Below are positions 18,528 through 26,908 of a stretch of DNA of 64,000 bases, piece by piece; within the stretch, counting starts at the first letter, position 1; each line of letters opens with the position of its first letter. The notes beneath the pieces were generated by a model. It saw nothing but the letters and a program-made list of their open reading frames with translations. It did not search any database and was not told the origin of the DNA. This DNA is from Clostridia bacterium (GTDB taxonomy: Bacteria > Acidobacteriota > Terriglobia > Terriglobales > Acidobacteriaceae), in the NCBI GenBank assembly GCA_035561135.1, contig DATMYA010000079.1, positions 62,001-126,000 of the forward strand, read 5' to 3'. The translations under genes were made by a program, and so were the position numbers.

Positions 18528-20030
18528 TTACTTCACGCGCCACATGACAACGCCATGACTCGGCACTGATGCGACCAGAGAATCCTTGTCGAAGGTCACA
18601 TCCTTGTGCAGCCACAGGTCGCGTCCCTTGGCGGGCTTTTTCAACTTCAGATCTGCCCAATTCACCTTTACGTCGGCATTGGCAGCTCCGCGATTGAAGA
18701 CCGCGATCGCCTTTTCTCCACCGTGCAGTTCGCGAAGCCAGATTTCCTGGTCTCCCGATTGCCAGATGCGTTGCCCTTGTTTACCGAGCTTGTCCTGGTT
18801 TACGGCAATGACATCGCGATTGGTCAGGATAGCGAGCGTGGACGGCGACATGCTTCGCAAGTCATTACCGGCGAGCAGCGGCGACGCGAGAATCGACCAC
18901 AGGCTCATGTGCGTCTCGTACTCGGTGTCGGTCATTTGACCATTGCCGATTTCGAGCATATCGGGATCATTCCAGTGCCCAGGTGCTGCATATGGTGCCA
19001 GCTCGTTCTGCCTGAACCCAATCCTGGTCATCGATTCCCATGTGTCCTTGATATCACCGGTAGTACGCCACAGGTTCCCACCAACCTCGGGCCCCCACTT
19101 CCAGACGTCGGCGCGTCCGTATTGGCAAAGGCTGTAAACAATCGGACGTCCGGTCGCGAGCAGCGCGTCGCCCATCTTTTGATATACGGCCTGCATCTCG
19201 TCGTCGGTGTACAGGTTCCGGGCGCTGCACCAGTCGTACTTGAGATAGTCGATGCCCCACTCGGCGTAGGTCTTTGCATCCTGCTCTTCGTGGCCGTAGC
19301 TGCCCTCGTAGCCGGCGCAAGTGTTCGGACCAGGTGACGAATAGATGCCAATCTTCAGGCCCTTGCTATGGACATAGTCCGCGAGAGCCTTCATGTCGGG
19401 GAACTTTTTGTTCGTCTGGATTTTGCCGTTTGCATCGCGTTCGGCTTCCCAGGTGTCGTCGATGTTGATGTAGGTGTACCCGGCATCTTTCATTCCGCTG
19501 CTAACCATTGCGTCGGCTATTGCACGGACAGTAGCGTCGTCCACCCGGCCAGCGAACTTGTTCCAACTGTTCCATCCCATTGGAGGCGTTTTTGCCAATC
19601 CATTGGAACGCACCTTGTGGAGGGCGGGGAGAGGAACGCGCGCAGGATACGCCCCTTCACCTGCGGGAACCCGACGAGCGATCATCGTTGTCAACGGAGC
19701 ATCTGGACGGCGGCGGTTGGAAACCTGCAATTCTTCGCCGACGAGCTTAACCTGGTATTGAACAGTTCGCTCGTTCTTGCCATCCATCATGCTGCCGATC
19801 AGAGTGAAGCCATCCGGGCCCTCAGTGCTGTCTTTGATCTTGTAGTAAAACTGCGATGCACGAACGGTTCCAGTAATCCGGGAACCGTCTTGCTTGAGGT
19901 TGAAGTAAGTCTTACGGTTGGTACCATCCGAACTCGGATTGGAAACAGCCCAGTTACCTGTCAGATCTGCCGCGGAACACACGGCAGCCACTAAGAGGAG
20001 AGGAAGAAACCGCAGCAATCGCTTGTTCAT
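18528..20030 (-). CDS. GH27 alpha-galactosidase with N-terminal accessory domain
   Basis: 500-residue secreted enzyme. Signal peptide 1-20 (LLLVAAVCSA). Residues about 21-140 form a small beta-rich accessory domain of unknown fold. The GH27 barrel begins at TPPMGWNSWN (148-157) and shows YINIDDTW, the nucleophile Asp266 in DYLKYDWC and the acid/base Asp326 in WRTTGDIKDTW; a C-terminal beta domain ends the protein. Hydrolyses terminal alpha-galactosides, here plausibly side chains of plant cell-wall polymers. The start at 20030 is chosen because the signal peptide starts there; an ATG 120 bp upstream would add an implausible leader. Divergent from the GH79 gene, with a shared upstream inverted repeat at 20080-20101. 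Confidence 0.92.
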   Translation of the reverse strand: MNKRLLRFLPLLLVAAVCSAADLTGNWAVSNPSSDGTNRKTYFNLKQDGSRITGTVRASQFYYKIKDSTEGPDGFTLIGSMMDGKNERTVQYQVKLVGEELQVSNRRRPDAPLTTMIARRVPAGEGAYPARVPLPALHKVRSNGLAKTPPMGWNSWNKFAGRVDDATVRAIADAMVSSGMKDAGYTYINIDDTWEAERDANGKIQTNKKFPDMKALADYVHSKGLKIGIYSSPGPNTCAGYEGSYGHEEQDAKTYAEWGIDYLKYDWCSARNLYTDDEMQAVYQKMGDALLATGRPIVYSLCQYGRADVWKWGPEVGGNLWRTTGDIKDTWESMTRIGFRQNELAPYAAPGHWNDPDMLEIGNGQMTDTEYETHMSLWSILASPLLAGNDLRSMSPSTLAILTNRDVIAVNQDKLGKQGQRIWQSGDQEIWLRELHGGEKAIAVFNRGAANADVKVNWADLKLKKPAKGRDLWLHKDVTFDKDSLVASVPSHGVVMWRVK

Positions 20031-20079
20031 AAGTGGCGACATCATAGTAGACGGCGGTGAGAGTAGCAATACTAAAACG

Positions 20080-20101
20080 TTAGCGGTACAGTAAGCGCTA
20101 A
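20080..20101. promoter_or_regulatory. Candidate LacI-type operator between GH27 and GH79
   Basis: Imperfect inverted repeat ttagcg...cgctaa (arms 20080-20085 and 20096-20101), 10-bp spacer, sitting in the divergent intergenic region. The left half ttagcggtaca recurs at 41608-41618. No regulator assignment is proven; the LacI gene at 33588-34604 is the obvious candidate. Confidence 0.4.
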
Positions 20102-20189
20102 AGACAACGTTTTTCTTGACCTTGCAACTCTCCCAAGGGAAGATGGGCACCGCAAAGAGTGACTATTCGACATTGACAGGAAAAGCATA

Positions 20190-21596
20190 ATGAGAAAGTT
20201 TTTCGTGTTGTTAGGATTGGTTGCAGTCTTCGCTCTCCCGGCCAGGCTGATGGCGCAACAAAAGGTGACGGTCGTCATCGATCCAGACTCAGCAGGAATC
20301 CGAGTTCCGGACGACTTTGTTGGGCTGAGCTTTGAGAGTGCGGCAATCTTGCCCGACTCCAAGGGGCAATATCCGTATTTTCGTTCCGATAATCGTTCGC
20401 TTATTCAGTTGTTCAAGAGTTTAGGTATCAAGAACCTGCGCATCGGCGGGAACACGTCCGACCGGCCCAGTGTGAAAGTACCGTCTGAGGCGGACATTAA
20501 TGCGCTTTTCGGATTTGCCCGGTTGGCTGGCACCAAGGTCATCTATTCACTGCGGATGCGCGAGTCCAATCCACCCGATGTTGTCCGAACCGCGAAATTC
20601 CTGATGGATCGGTATAAGGCTGAGACTCATTGCCTGACGGTTGGCAATGAGCCGAACGTCTATAAGAAGGAATACCCGGCCTATCGCGACGATCTCAAAA
20701 AATTCATGGATGCGATCAATGCGGTGGCCCCGGACGCGCGGTTCTGCGGTCCGGCAACGACTCCGGGCGCGGGCGGCTGGGCTGCGAACTTCGCAGCGGA
20801 CTTCGGCCCGTCGGGAAAAATCCTCGAGGTGACACAGCATTCCTACCCCGGAGGCAGCGGCCGAAAAGTAATTGACGCCGATGCGGGCCGAAAACAGATG
20901 CTTTCGGCCGAGTTTACAAAAGAGTACGAAAAACTGTACCGGGCCTTTGTGCCCGCCGCGCAGAAAAACGAGCTTCCGTACCGAATCGAAGAGACCAACA
21001 ACTTTTTCAGCGGCGGAACGAAGGACGTAAGCAATACGTTCGCGTCCGCGCTGTGGGCCCTTGACTACCTGTACTGGTGGGCCGAACACGACGCTGCCGG
21101 AATCAACTTCCATACCGGTGACAACGTCGCTGCCGGAGAGGAGCAAGCCCCATGCTGGTATGCGGCCTTCTGGAGCACCCCGAACGGCTACGATATTCAT
21201 CCTCTGAGCTATGCGCTAAAGGCGTTTGATGTTGGCAGTCATGGACGGCTTTTGCGTCCGCGAATTTCTCCTGAAGCCCGAAATCTTTCGGTACACGCGG
21301 TACTCGGCGCCGACAAAGCGATTTACATCACTTTGATCAATAAGGGAATAGACGAATCTTCTGCTGTCGATGTGAGTATCGATGCAGGAAGAGTGCTCCA
21401 TCAACCGGCCGTCATGTTCCTCAGCGTTCCCAAATCGAACATCGCTGCAACCAGCGGAATCACGCTGGGAGATGAATCGATTTCATCCGATGGGAACTGG
21501 ACCGGAAAATGGCGACCGCTGAAGGGCAACGCAAAGCGCCTGACGGTCGAACTGCCGCCCGCGTCCGTAGCGATTGTGAGAGTTCAACCGCGGTGA
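20190..21596 (+). CDS. GH79-family glycosidase (beta-glucuronidase-like)
   Basis: 468 residues with a signal peptide (about 1-22, MRKFFV... to LMAQ). The (beta/alpha)8 barrel carries NLRIGGNTSD near 82-91, acid/base Glu154 in TVGNEPN and a nucleophile candidate at Glu267/Glu268 in RIEETNN; a beta-sandwich domain occupies about 370-468. This is the clan GH-A layout of GH79 (beta-glucuronidases and heparanase-like enzymes). Glucuronic acid or 4-O-methylglucuronic acid on arabinogalactan or rhamnogalacturonan side chains is a plausible substrate (inference). Divergently arranged with the GH27 gene; an ACAGGA ribosome-binding site precedes the ATG. Confidence 0.82.
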   Translation: MRKFFVLLGLVAVFALPARLMAQQKVTVVIDPDSAGIRVPDDFVGLSFESAAILPDSKGQYPYFRSDNRSLIQLFKSLGIKNLRIGGNTSDRPSVKVPSEADINALFGFARLAGTKVIYSLRMRESNPPDVVRTAKFLMDRYKAETHCLTVGNEPNVYKKEYPAYRDDLKKFMDAINAVAPDARFCGPATTPGAGGWAANFAADFGPSGKILEVTQHSYPGGSGRKVIDADAGRKQMLSAEFTKEYEKLYRAFVPAAQKNELPYRIEETNNFFSGGTKDVSNTFASALWALDYLYWWAEHDAAGINFHTGDNVAAGEEQAPCWYAAFWSTPNGYDIHPLSYALKAFDVGSHGRLLRPRISPEARNLSVHAVLGADKAIYITLINKGIDESSAVDVSIDAGRVLHQPAVMFLSVPKSNIAATSGITLGDESISSDGNWTGKWRPLKGNAKRLTVELPPASVAIVRVQPR

Positions 21597-21637
21597 TCGG
21601 TCACGTGGGTTAGGTTTCCAGAGCACAAGAAAAATTT

Positions 21638-21671
21638 AAATGGCGGAGCCGATATCCTGGCTCCGCCATTT
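21638..21671. terminator. Bidirectional terminator between GH79 and GH2
   Basis: Perfect 13-bp stem aaatggcggagcc / ggctccgccattt with an 8-nt loop and A/T runs on both sides (aaaaattt on the left), between the convergent genes ending at 21596 and 21713. Confidence 0.88.
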
Positions 21672-21712
21672 GTTGGTTGCTGCTGCTGGTCTTCTGACCG
21701 CTTTATTGGAAT

Positions 21713-24700
21713 CTACTGTCCTGGCTTCGCTGAGTTGATGAACACCAGGTACATGTTGGCTTGTTTCACGCTGTTGTTCTCCGAGTTTGCTCCGAGAGTG
21801 AGACTTCCCTCGTCAGCCATCCCTCTCTCGAACACTTGCATTGACTGTCCATTCATGTTGATGCTCAGTTTTGTAGGCCGGAACTGACTGGTCAACCAAG
21901 CGGGGCGCGAGAGACGGTCGTCGTGGGCAATGGAAACAACAGTGCCCCGGCTGACGGCAAGCTGCATTAGATCGACTGCGCTATAAAGGCTGTCGCGATT
22001 GGCCGCTTTGACCCAGTCGGCACCGGCCAACTCGGCAGGAAGTTGGGTGAAAGGCGAGTCGCCATCCACATAGGCGTTCTTGCCATCTTGCGCACCGGTC
22101 TCTAGGTAGACAATATAGTTAGATGGACCGGAGTAGTTGAACGCCTTGGTGAAGCGGCCGAGCATCGGCGCCGGCTTCGCCGAGGGCTGCGCTTTGGCAT
22201 CCCTGACGGTGCTTGCTTCGATGGTGCGCACCGGCTGTTCTCTTGGCAGCACGACTCCCTGCACGGACGGTTGAGCTGGCGTGAAGCCGTTTGTTGCTGC
22301 AAACGCTTGGGACTCGACGACCCTGCTGGCGGCCTTGAGCGCTTCCGCCTTTGCGCGCACCGTGATCTTCCCGGGCATGCGCGAGGCGCGAACGGCGACG
22401 CGGTTAATGCCTGCTTCCAGATCGAGGAACAGGTTATTAATCGAGTTGATCTTGCCGCTGTTATATCCTCCGCGCCAAGTGCCCGGACCTGCGACTTCGA
22501 AATCCACTCGGCCCTGGAAGGTCGGATTGCGCTTGCCGTGCGCATCTACCGCCTCAACGTCGATCAGTACAACGTCGGAGCCATCCGCGCGCAGACCGCC
22601 GGGACCGGTGATCGGCGTCAGCTTCAGCGCGACCGCAGGGCCCGCAGTGTGCTTGGTCTGGCTTGCGATTGGTTTGCCGCCGGTTGACGCAACGGCTTTG
22701 ATTTCTCCATTTTCCCAACTCACATCGGGGAACGCGAAAAGATAGCGGTCGGAGCGGTTGCCATGGCCGAGTGACTTCCCGTTCACGAAGAGTTCGACGT
22801 CCTCGGCATTGGAGGCGACGTAAACCGTTTTCTTCGTGCCGGCAGGATAGGTCCAGTGGCCAATGATGTGGACTTGCGGATCGCTGCGGAACATCGCCGC
22901 ACAAACGTAATAGGCTTCCTTCGGCAAGCGAACGCCATCCACTTCCCCGCTTGCGCGTGCCACTTCAACCCCAACGCGGCCGCCGCTCGTCGAATCCGAG
23001 AATATCCAGTTAGCTCCGCCACTATGGTTGGCGGCACCCAGCTTCTTTACGAACTGCGCCACCTGGTTGACCGCAAATTCTTCAGACGTGAGCTGATACG
23101 TTTGCCCAATGGCCTCGGGATATCCGAAATTTGGCGGTGAGGCCTGGTCCCAGACGCGACGCGGGGATTCCTCACGGTCGTACTCACCCTCCACCACGGG
23201 CAGACCCGCGATTTCTCGTCCGCCTTCAGTGCCGACCTGAATGTCCATGAACTCCGCCGTAACCATATCCGGGCGGCGGTGCGCATAAGCGCGCCCGCCA
23301 TGTGGATCGTAGAGATCCATGTACCCGCGCAGCTCCCGAGCGTGTTCGCGCGTGACCTTCTGATTCCCGCCCTCCCAGACGAGAATCGAGGGATTGTTTC
23401 GGAAGTAAATAATGAGGTCACGGAAAGCAGAGGCACGCAGCTTCCATGCAGCGCCGACAGTATCCGATTCACCATCGACACCGGGTTGGTCGACCACAAT
23501 TCCAAGCTTGTCGCTCGCAGCAATGAGTCCGGGGCCGCCGGCAGTGTGGCCCCAGCGTACGAAATTGCCACCGGCCTCTTTCATCATCTGAAGCGTATAG
23601 AAGTGCAGCCAGTCGGGGAGCGCAGCGCCCAACCCAGGCCATTCATCTGTCGGCTTCTGACCCCAGCCTCGGAGTTTCAGCGGCTGTCCATTGATAAAGA
23701 AACCGGTGCCCGTATCCCACTGTACGGTACGGATGCCGAAGGGAATCTCATTGGAGTCAATCGTGACTCCATTGACCCGCAACGCACACACAACGCGATA
23801 AAGGTGCGGATAATCTGGCTCCCAGAGCCGGGGGGTGGGTATGGTGCCGGAGACCTTAAACTGGGCATTCGCTCCAGCCGGCATGCCCTGAGTTTGCTGA
23901 AGTACAAGCACCGGCTTGCCTGCGGCATCGAAAATCTCGGTGCGCAGTTCAACCTTCTGTGCCGCGGGCCGCTCGTTAATCGCGGGCACTTCGACAGTCA
24001 CCTGCGCCGATTTGCTCGTGATCTGTGCGGCGTAAACGTACGGGCCACCAGTCTTCAGGAAGCTGTAAAGGGGAAGCTCAATATGTAGCGGGTCCGTAAC
24101 ATACAATCGCACGTTCCGATAGATACCGCCGTGCGCGGGATGCCAGTGCGGGTTGTTCCATGGAATCTGGTCCGCCGCAAGCTGGTCCATATCATCAGGA
24201 ATGCTTTGGTTTACTTTGGCTGAAAGCTGGGCCAGATTTGGGTTGGGAGTTGAAGGAACGCCGGCGGTTGCACTCTTAAGAGCGGCAGCAGTTCGCTTGT
24301 TGATCGGATCTTTAGCGAACCGGTTATCACACATCAGCGCCAGAACGTTCGCATCATTGCCAAACTTCAGGTATGGCGTAAGGTCAAACCCGAAGGGCGT
24401 GAAGCCGCTCTTGCTGACGCCGAGTAGCTTGCCATTGAGATACACCTCCGCAATTTGGCGAACTCCTTCAAACTCAATGAATACTTTCTTTCCCTGAAAG
24501 GACTGGGGAAGCTTGAAGGACTTCCGGTACCAGGTGCGTCCGCCCCACTGGTTTTGCTCCCCACTGTGCCCCGGGATCGACCAGTCGTCAAACGTATCCG
24601 TATCGTTGTAAGTGTGCGGCGCAGAAACGGTGGTCCAGGTACGATCGTCGAAATCAGCATTGGCGGCGCCGGACGGATCGGACTTTGTGAACTTCCAGTC

Positions 24701-24862
24701 AGGATTGAAATTAAGCGTGAGCCGTTTTTCCAAGCGTGACTCAGCGCGAACGGACGCTGATTCTCTCTGCTGGTTGACATTCGCCGCAGGAGCAACCTGC
24801 CCAGTAACAAAGTACGAAGCGATTACTACAATTGCAACCCCAGTTTGAAGGGACAATCGCAT
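21713..24862 (-). CDS. GH2-family glycosidase, multidomain, secreted
   Basis: 1049 residues. Signal peptide about 1-25. Sugar-binding GH2_N domain about 50-260 (NPDWKFTK, WYRKSFKLP), immunoglobulin-like domain about 260-375, barrel from about 380, then Ig-like/DUF4982-type domains and a C-terminal beta domain from about 900. The nucleophile candidate is Glu560 in VEGEYD. At the usual acid/base position (family motif GNE) the protein reads WEGGNQ (497-501), so Glu497 may serve or the general acid is missing. Probably acts on beta-galactosides or related linkages of plant polymers; the exact activity is unknown. AGGAG lies about 10 bp before the ATG. It follows the HTH gene of the BMC operon by about 110 bp and may have its own promoter. 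Confidence 0.85.
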   Translation of the reverse strand: MRLSLQTGVAIVVIASYFVTGQVAPAANVNQQRESASVRAESRLEKRLTLNFNPDWKFTKSDPSGAANADFDDRTWTTVSAPHTYNDTDTFDDWSIPGHSGEQNQWGGRTWYRKSFKLPQSFQGKKVFIEFEGVRQIAEVYLNGKLLGVSKSGFTPFGFDLTPYLKFGNDANVLALMCDNRFAKDPINKRTAAALKSATAGVPSTPNPNLAQLSAKVNQSIPDDMDQLAADQIPWNNPHWHPAHGGIYRNVRLYVTDPLHIELPLYSFLKTGGPYVYAAQITSKSAQVTVEVPAINERPAAQKVELRTEIFDAAGKPVLVLQQTQGMPAGANAQFKVSGTIPTPRLWEPDYPHLYRVVCALRVNGVTIDSNEIPFGIRTVQWDTGTGFFINGQPLKLRGWGQKPTDEWPGLGAALPDWLHFYTLQMMKEAGGNFVRWGHTAGGPGLIAASDKLGIVVDQPGVDGESDTVGAAWKLRASAFRDLIIYFRNNPSILVWEGGNQKVTREHARELRGYMDLYDPHGGRAYAHRRPDMVTAEFMDIQVGTEGGREIAGLPVVEGEYDREESPRRVWDQASPPNFGYPEAIGQTYQLTSEEFAVNQVAQFVKKLGAANHSGGANWIFSDSTSGGRVGVEVARASGEVDGVRLPKEAYYVCAAMFRSDPQVHIIGHWTYPAGTKKTVYVASNAEDVELFVNGKSLGHGNRSDRYLFAFPDVSWENGEIKAVASTGGKPIASQTKHTAGPAVALKLTPITGPGGLRADGSDVVLIDVEAVDAHGKRNPTFQGRVDFEVAGPGTWRGGYNSGKINSINNLFLDLEAGINRVAVRASRMPGKITVRAKAEALKAASRVVESQAFAATNGFTPAQPSVQGVVLPREQPVRTIEASTVRDAKAQPSAKPAPMLGRFTKAFNYSGPSNYIVYLETGAQDGKNAYVDGDSPFTQLPAELAGADWVKAANRDSLYSAVDLMQLAVSRGTVVSIAHDDRLSRPAWLTSQFRPTKLSINMNGQSMQVFERGMADEGSLTLGANSENNSVKQANMYLVFINSAKPGQ

Positions 24863-24900
24863 AAGCTGCTACTCCTGGCGCGTCTTCGGGGGCGCACCCA

Positions 24901-24918
24901 TTGATATTGATATTGATA
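24901..24918. repeat. Short tandem repeat TTGATA x3
   Basis: Three perfect copies of ttgata, about 40 bp upstream of the GH2 start. Read on the minus strand this gives three TATCAA units, which could serve as AT-rich promoter sequence. Confidence 0.6.
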
Positions 24919-24974
24919 TGGAGCGGGCGGTAATCTTTCCGCCAAGTCGCTCGTTCTGCCTTCCGGGTGTCCGT

Positions 24975-25160
24975 CTAACGGCGGAGCAGGACTGCGCCAC
25001 CGTGTACGCGCTTCAGCACTCTTTGCCGTTGTAGCGCTTCGAGATCCCGACGGATGCTTGACGCCGATGCGGCCAGTTCCCGGCAAAGTGTAGGGATATC
25101 CAGGAACTCTTGTGTCTTCAGCATTTGGCGGACTTTGAGTTGTCGTTCAGCGGCTTTCAA
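24975..25160 (-). CDS. Stand-alone DeoR-type winged-helix DNA-binding protein (61 aa)
   Basis: Only the N-terminal DeoR HTH is present: RQLKVRQMLKTQEFLDIPTL, the recognition helix ASASSIRRDLEAL and the wing LKRVHGGAVLL, then a stop. DeoR regulators normally have about 190 more residues for sugar-phosphate binding. None of that domain can be found in any frame in the 110 bp before the GH2 gene. The start is TTG at 25160 with AGGAG six bases upstream (25167-25171), which supports a translated gene rather than a relic. It lies 56 bp after the BMC aldolase gene on the same strand. DeoR regulators are known components of Planctomycetes/Verrucomicrobia-type BMC loci, so a regulatory role for this operon is likely. 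Confidence 0.72.
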   Translation of the reverse strand: MKAAERQLKVRQMLKTQEFLDIPTLCRELAASASSIRRDLEALQRQRVLKRVHGGAVLLRR

Positions 25161-25216
25161 TCACGGCTCCTGAGTGGCGCTGATATACCACCGAACCGAA
25201 GTGCGACTCACCTTTG

Positions 25217-26299
25217 TTATTTCTCGTCAAGCGCGGCCATAACAGCATCTGTGATTGACTTCACCATCGCTTCCACGTCGAGCTCTGTTGCGGTGGCTTG
25301 CGGAACGGAACACCCGCTGGACACAACTGCCACTTTCCTCGGCATCTCCAGATCCGATAGCTGACACTCTTTCATTCCCCCAGTATCAAAGCGCGCATCG
25401 GGCAATCCCAGTCGCCTCTTGATCGAGAGGAGTTCGCAGGTCTTTGCCTCGGGGATGTAAGTCAGCGGTGCGCCAATCTGGGAGGCAACCATCAATGTCC
25501 AGCAGTACGTGTCAACCACTTCCGCGTACCACTCGGCGTGCGTAACCGTGTCAGCCCAACAGACGATGCCATGATTCGCCAATAGGACGGTGTTGTGATG
25601 CTTCACAAATGGCAGCACCGTTTGAGCAAACGCAGGAGTACCCGGAGTTTCATAGGGGGCGATTGCCACGGTGCCCACAAAGACCTCGTACTCCGGCACC
25701 ACGCGTGTAGGCGGCACGGTCCCTGTGATGGCATAGGCCGTCGCATGAGGCGGGTGACAGTGAACGACGGACTTGGCCTCAGGAACGGCCTTGTAGATTT
25801 CGAGATGCAGAAAAATTTCACTCGTGCGCGGGCGCGTGCCGCCGATCTGATTGCCGTCAAGATCGACCATGCACAGATCCTCGGGCGTTAGGTCGCCCTT
25901 GCTCATCAGCGTCGGCGTACAGATGACCGCATTCGGACCGATTCGGTAAGAGATATTGCCGCCGTTGCCGTCGACATACTGGCGCGCCCAGAGCTTCTTC
26001 CCCACGGCACAGATTTCAGTCTTGATTTTCTCCGCCTCAGCCGAGTGAAAGAGCTTCGCATCGGGCATGGGCAACTTGTGGGCAATGGAGTCGCTCGATG
26101 ACGGAACGCGTGCACCAACTTGAGCGCTGTGTCCGTTGCCGGTTCGAAGGGCAATATCATGCTGTTGGAGAAAGTCGCGTGCCGAGGGCGTAATCACGCA
26201 GCGCTCCGCAACCAACAACTCCGTCGCTCCGGCGGTCCTCACCTTTTCAACGTCGCGCAGCGCAAGCACTTTTTGGCCGGTCAAATCGATTGTTTTCAT
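25217..26299 (-). CDS. Class II aldolase (rhamnulose/fuculose-1-phosphate type), BMC cargo
   Basis: 360 residues. Cleaves L-rhamnulose-1-P or L-fuculose-1-P to DHAP and L-lactaldehyde. The aldolase_II domain (about 88-300) shows catalytic Glu161 in PRTSEIFLH and zinc ligands His180, His182 (VVHCHPPHATA) and His243 (LLANHGIVCW). The N-terminal 65 residues are an extra module with VITPSARDFLQQHDIAL, resembling short segments in other microcompartment proteins (inference). The C-terminus 340-358 (ELDVEAMVKSITDAVMAAL) is an amphipathic helix after a flexible linker, typical of an encapsulation peptide. The ATG overlaps the preceding EutN stop by 4 bp. FucA/RhaD-type enzymes are 215-275 residues, so both ends are extensions. 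Confidence 0.9.
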   Translation of the reverse strand: MKTIDLTGQKVLALRDVEKVRTAGATELLVAERCVITPSARDFLQQHDIALRTGNGHSAQVGARVPSSSDSIAHKLPMPDAKLFHSAEAEKIKTEICAVGKKLWARQYVDGNGGNISYRIGPNAVICTPTLMSKGDLTPEDLCMVDLDGNQIGGTRPRTSEIFLHLEIYKAVPEAKSVVHCHPPHATAYAITGTVPPTRVVPEYEVFVGTVAIAPYETPGTPAFAQTVLPFVKHHNTVLLANHGIVCWADTVTHAEWYAEVVDTYCWTLMVASQIGAPLTYIPEAKTCELLSIKRRLGLPDARFDTGGMKECQLSDLEMPRKVAVVSSGCSVPQATATELDVEAMVKSITDAVMAALDEK

Positions 26300-26619
26300 T
26301 TTGCTTTTCTCAAATCCTGTACTGATATTTTCGGCGGACGGTAATCGATGGATTGCACGATAAGCGTGCAGTACGCATCAACGGGCACACGATCCGGCCA
26401 ATACGGGTTCGCTGCTTCGCGGCCTTCCGTGAACGCGACAATCTGTCCCTCCGCCGCGCCGAGTTGATCTGCAACGATTATGGCCTTGCCTCCGCCTAAT
26501 CCATTGCGAGCCGCCAGATTCTCCGCTGTGACTGGTTCCACGATGGCCAGCCTGACACCCCGCAGAGACGGGACAGAAATGTTCAATACGACATGGCCGC
26601 GAACGATTCCTATCCTCAT
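26296..26619 (-). CDS. BMC vertex protein, EutN/CcmL family (third copy)
   Basis: 107-residue pentamer-forming shell protein that would cap the icosahedral vertices. Starts MRIGIVRGHVVLN, with LRGVRLAIVEPV and VADQLGAAEGQIVAFTEG, the EutN_CcmL beta-barrel pattern. It differs from the other two by an insert AANPYWPDRVPVDAY and a longer C-terminal tail. The ATG at 26619 is chosen because it overlaps the previous EutN stop by 4 bp; the longer open frame upstream is out of character. Overlaps the aldolase start by 4 bp downstream. Confidence 0.88.
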   Translation of the reverse strand: MRIGIVRGHVVLNISVPSLRGVRLAIVEPVTAENLAARNGLGGGKAIIVADQLGAAEGQIVAFTEGREAANPYWPDRVPVDAYCTLIVQSIDYRPPKISVQDLRKAK

Positions 26620-26906
26620 ACCCCACTCCCGGCTGCCGCTTCGCAGACATACACCTGATCCGTAATTGCAACGACCACCATGCGCGCCGGCGTGGTATCG
26701 CCCATCATCTCGCGCGCAATGTCGCCATCGGTTGAGACCAGCACAGTCGAGCCTTGCCCTGCACCGAGCCAATCAAGCACAACCAGTGGCTCACCGGTCG
26801 CAACTCCGTCGCCTCCAAGCCGCTGTGCGATGAGCAGACGGTAGCCGCGCAACGATTCGTGTTTTGCTGTCGAAACCACCGTGCCGTCAATGCGAGCCAG
26901 GAACAT
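26616..26906 (-). CDS. BMC vertex protein, EutN/CcmL family (second copy)
   Basis: 96 residues: MFLARIDGTVVST at the start, SLRGYRLLIAQRL, VVLDWLGAGQGSTVLVSTDGD and a C-terminal AITDQVYV strand, all hallmarks of EutN/CcmL pentamers (usual length 85-100). Encoded between the aldehyde dehydrogenase (2 bp away) and the third vertex gene (4-bp overlap). Confidence 0.92.
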   Translation of the reverse strand: MFLARIDGTVVSTAKHESLRGYRLLIAQRLGGDGVATGEPLVVLDWLGAGQGSTVLVSTDGDIAREMMGDTTPARMVVVAITDQVYVCEAAAGSGV

Positions 26907-26908
26907 GG

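Noticed and set aside
24863..24974. Frameshifted remainder of the DeoR effector domain
   Set aside because: All three minus-strand frames after the stop lack DeoR effector sequence and only about 110 bp remain before the GH2 gene.
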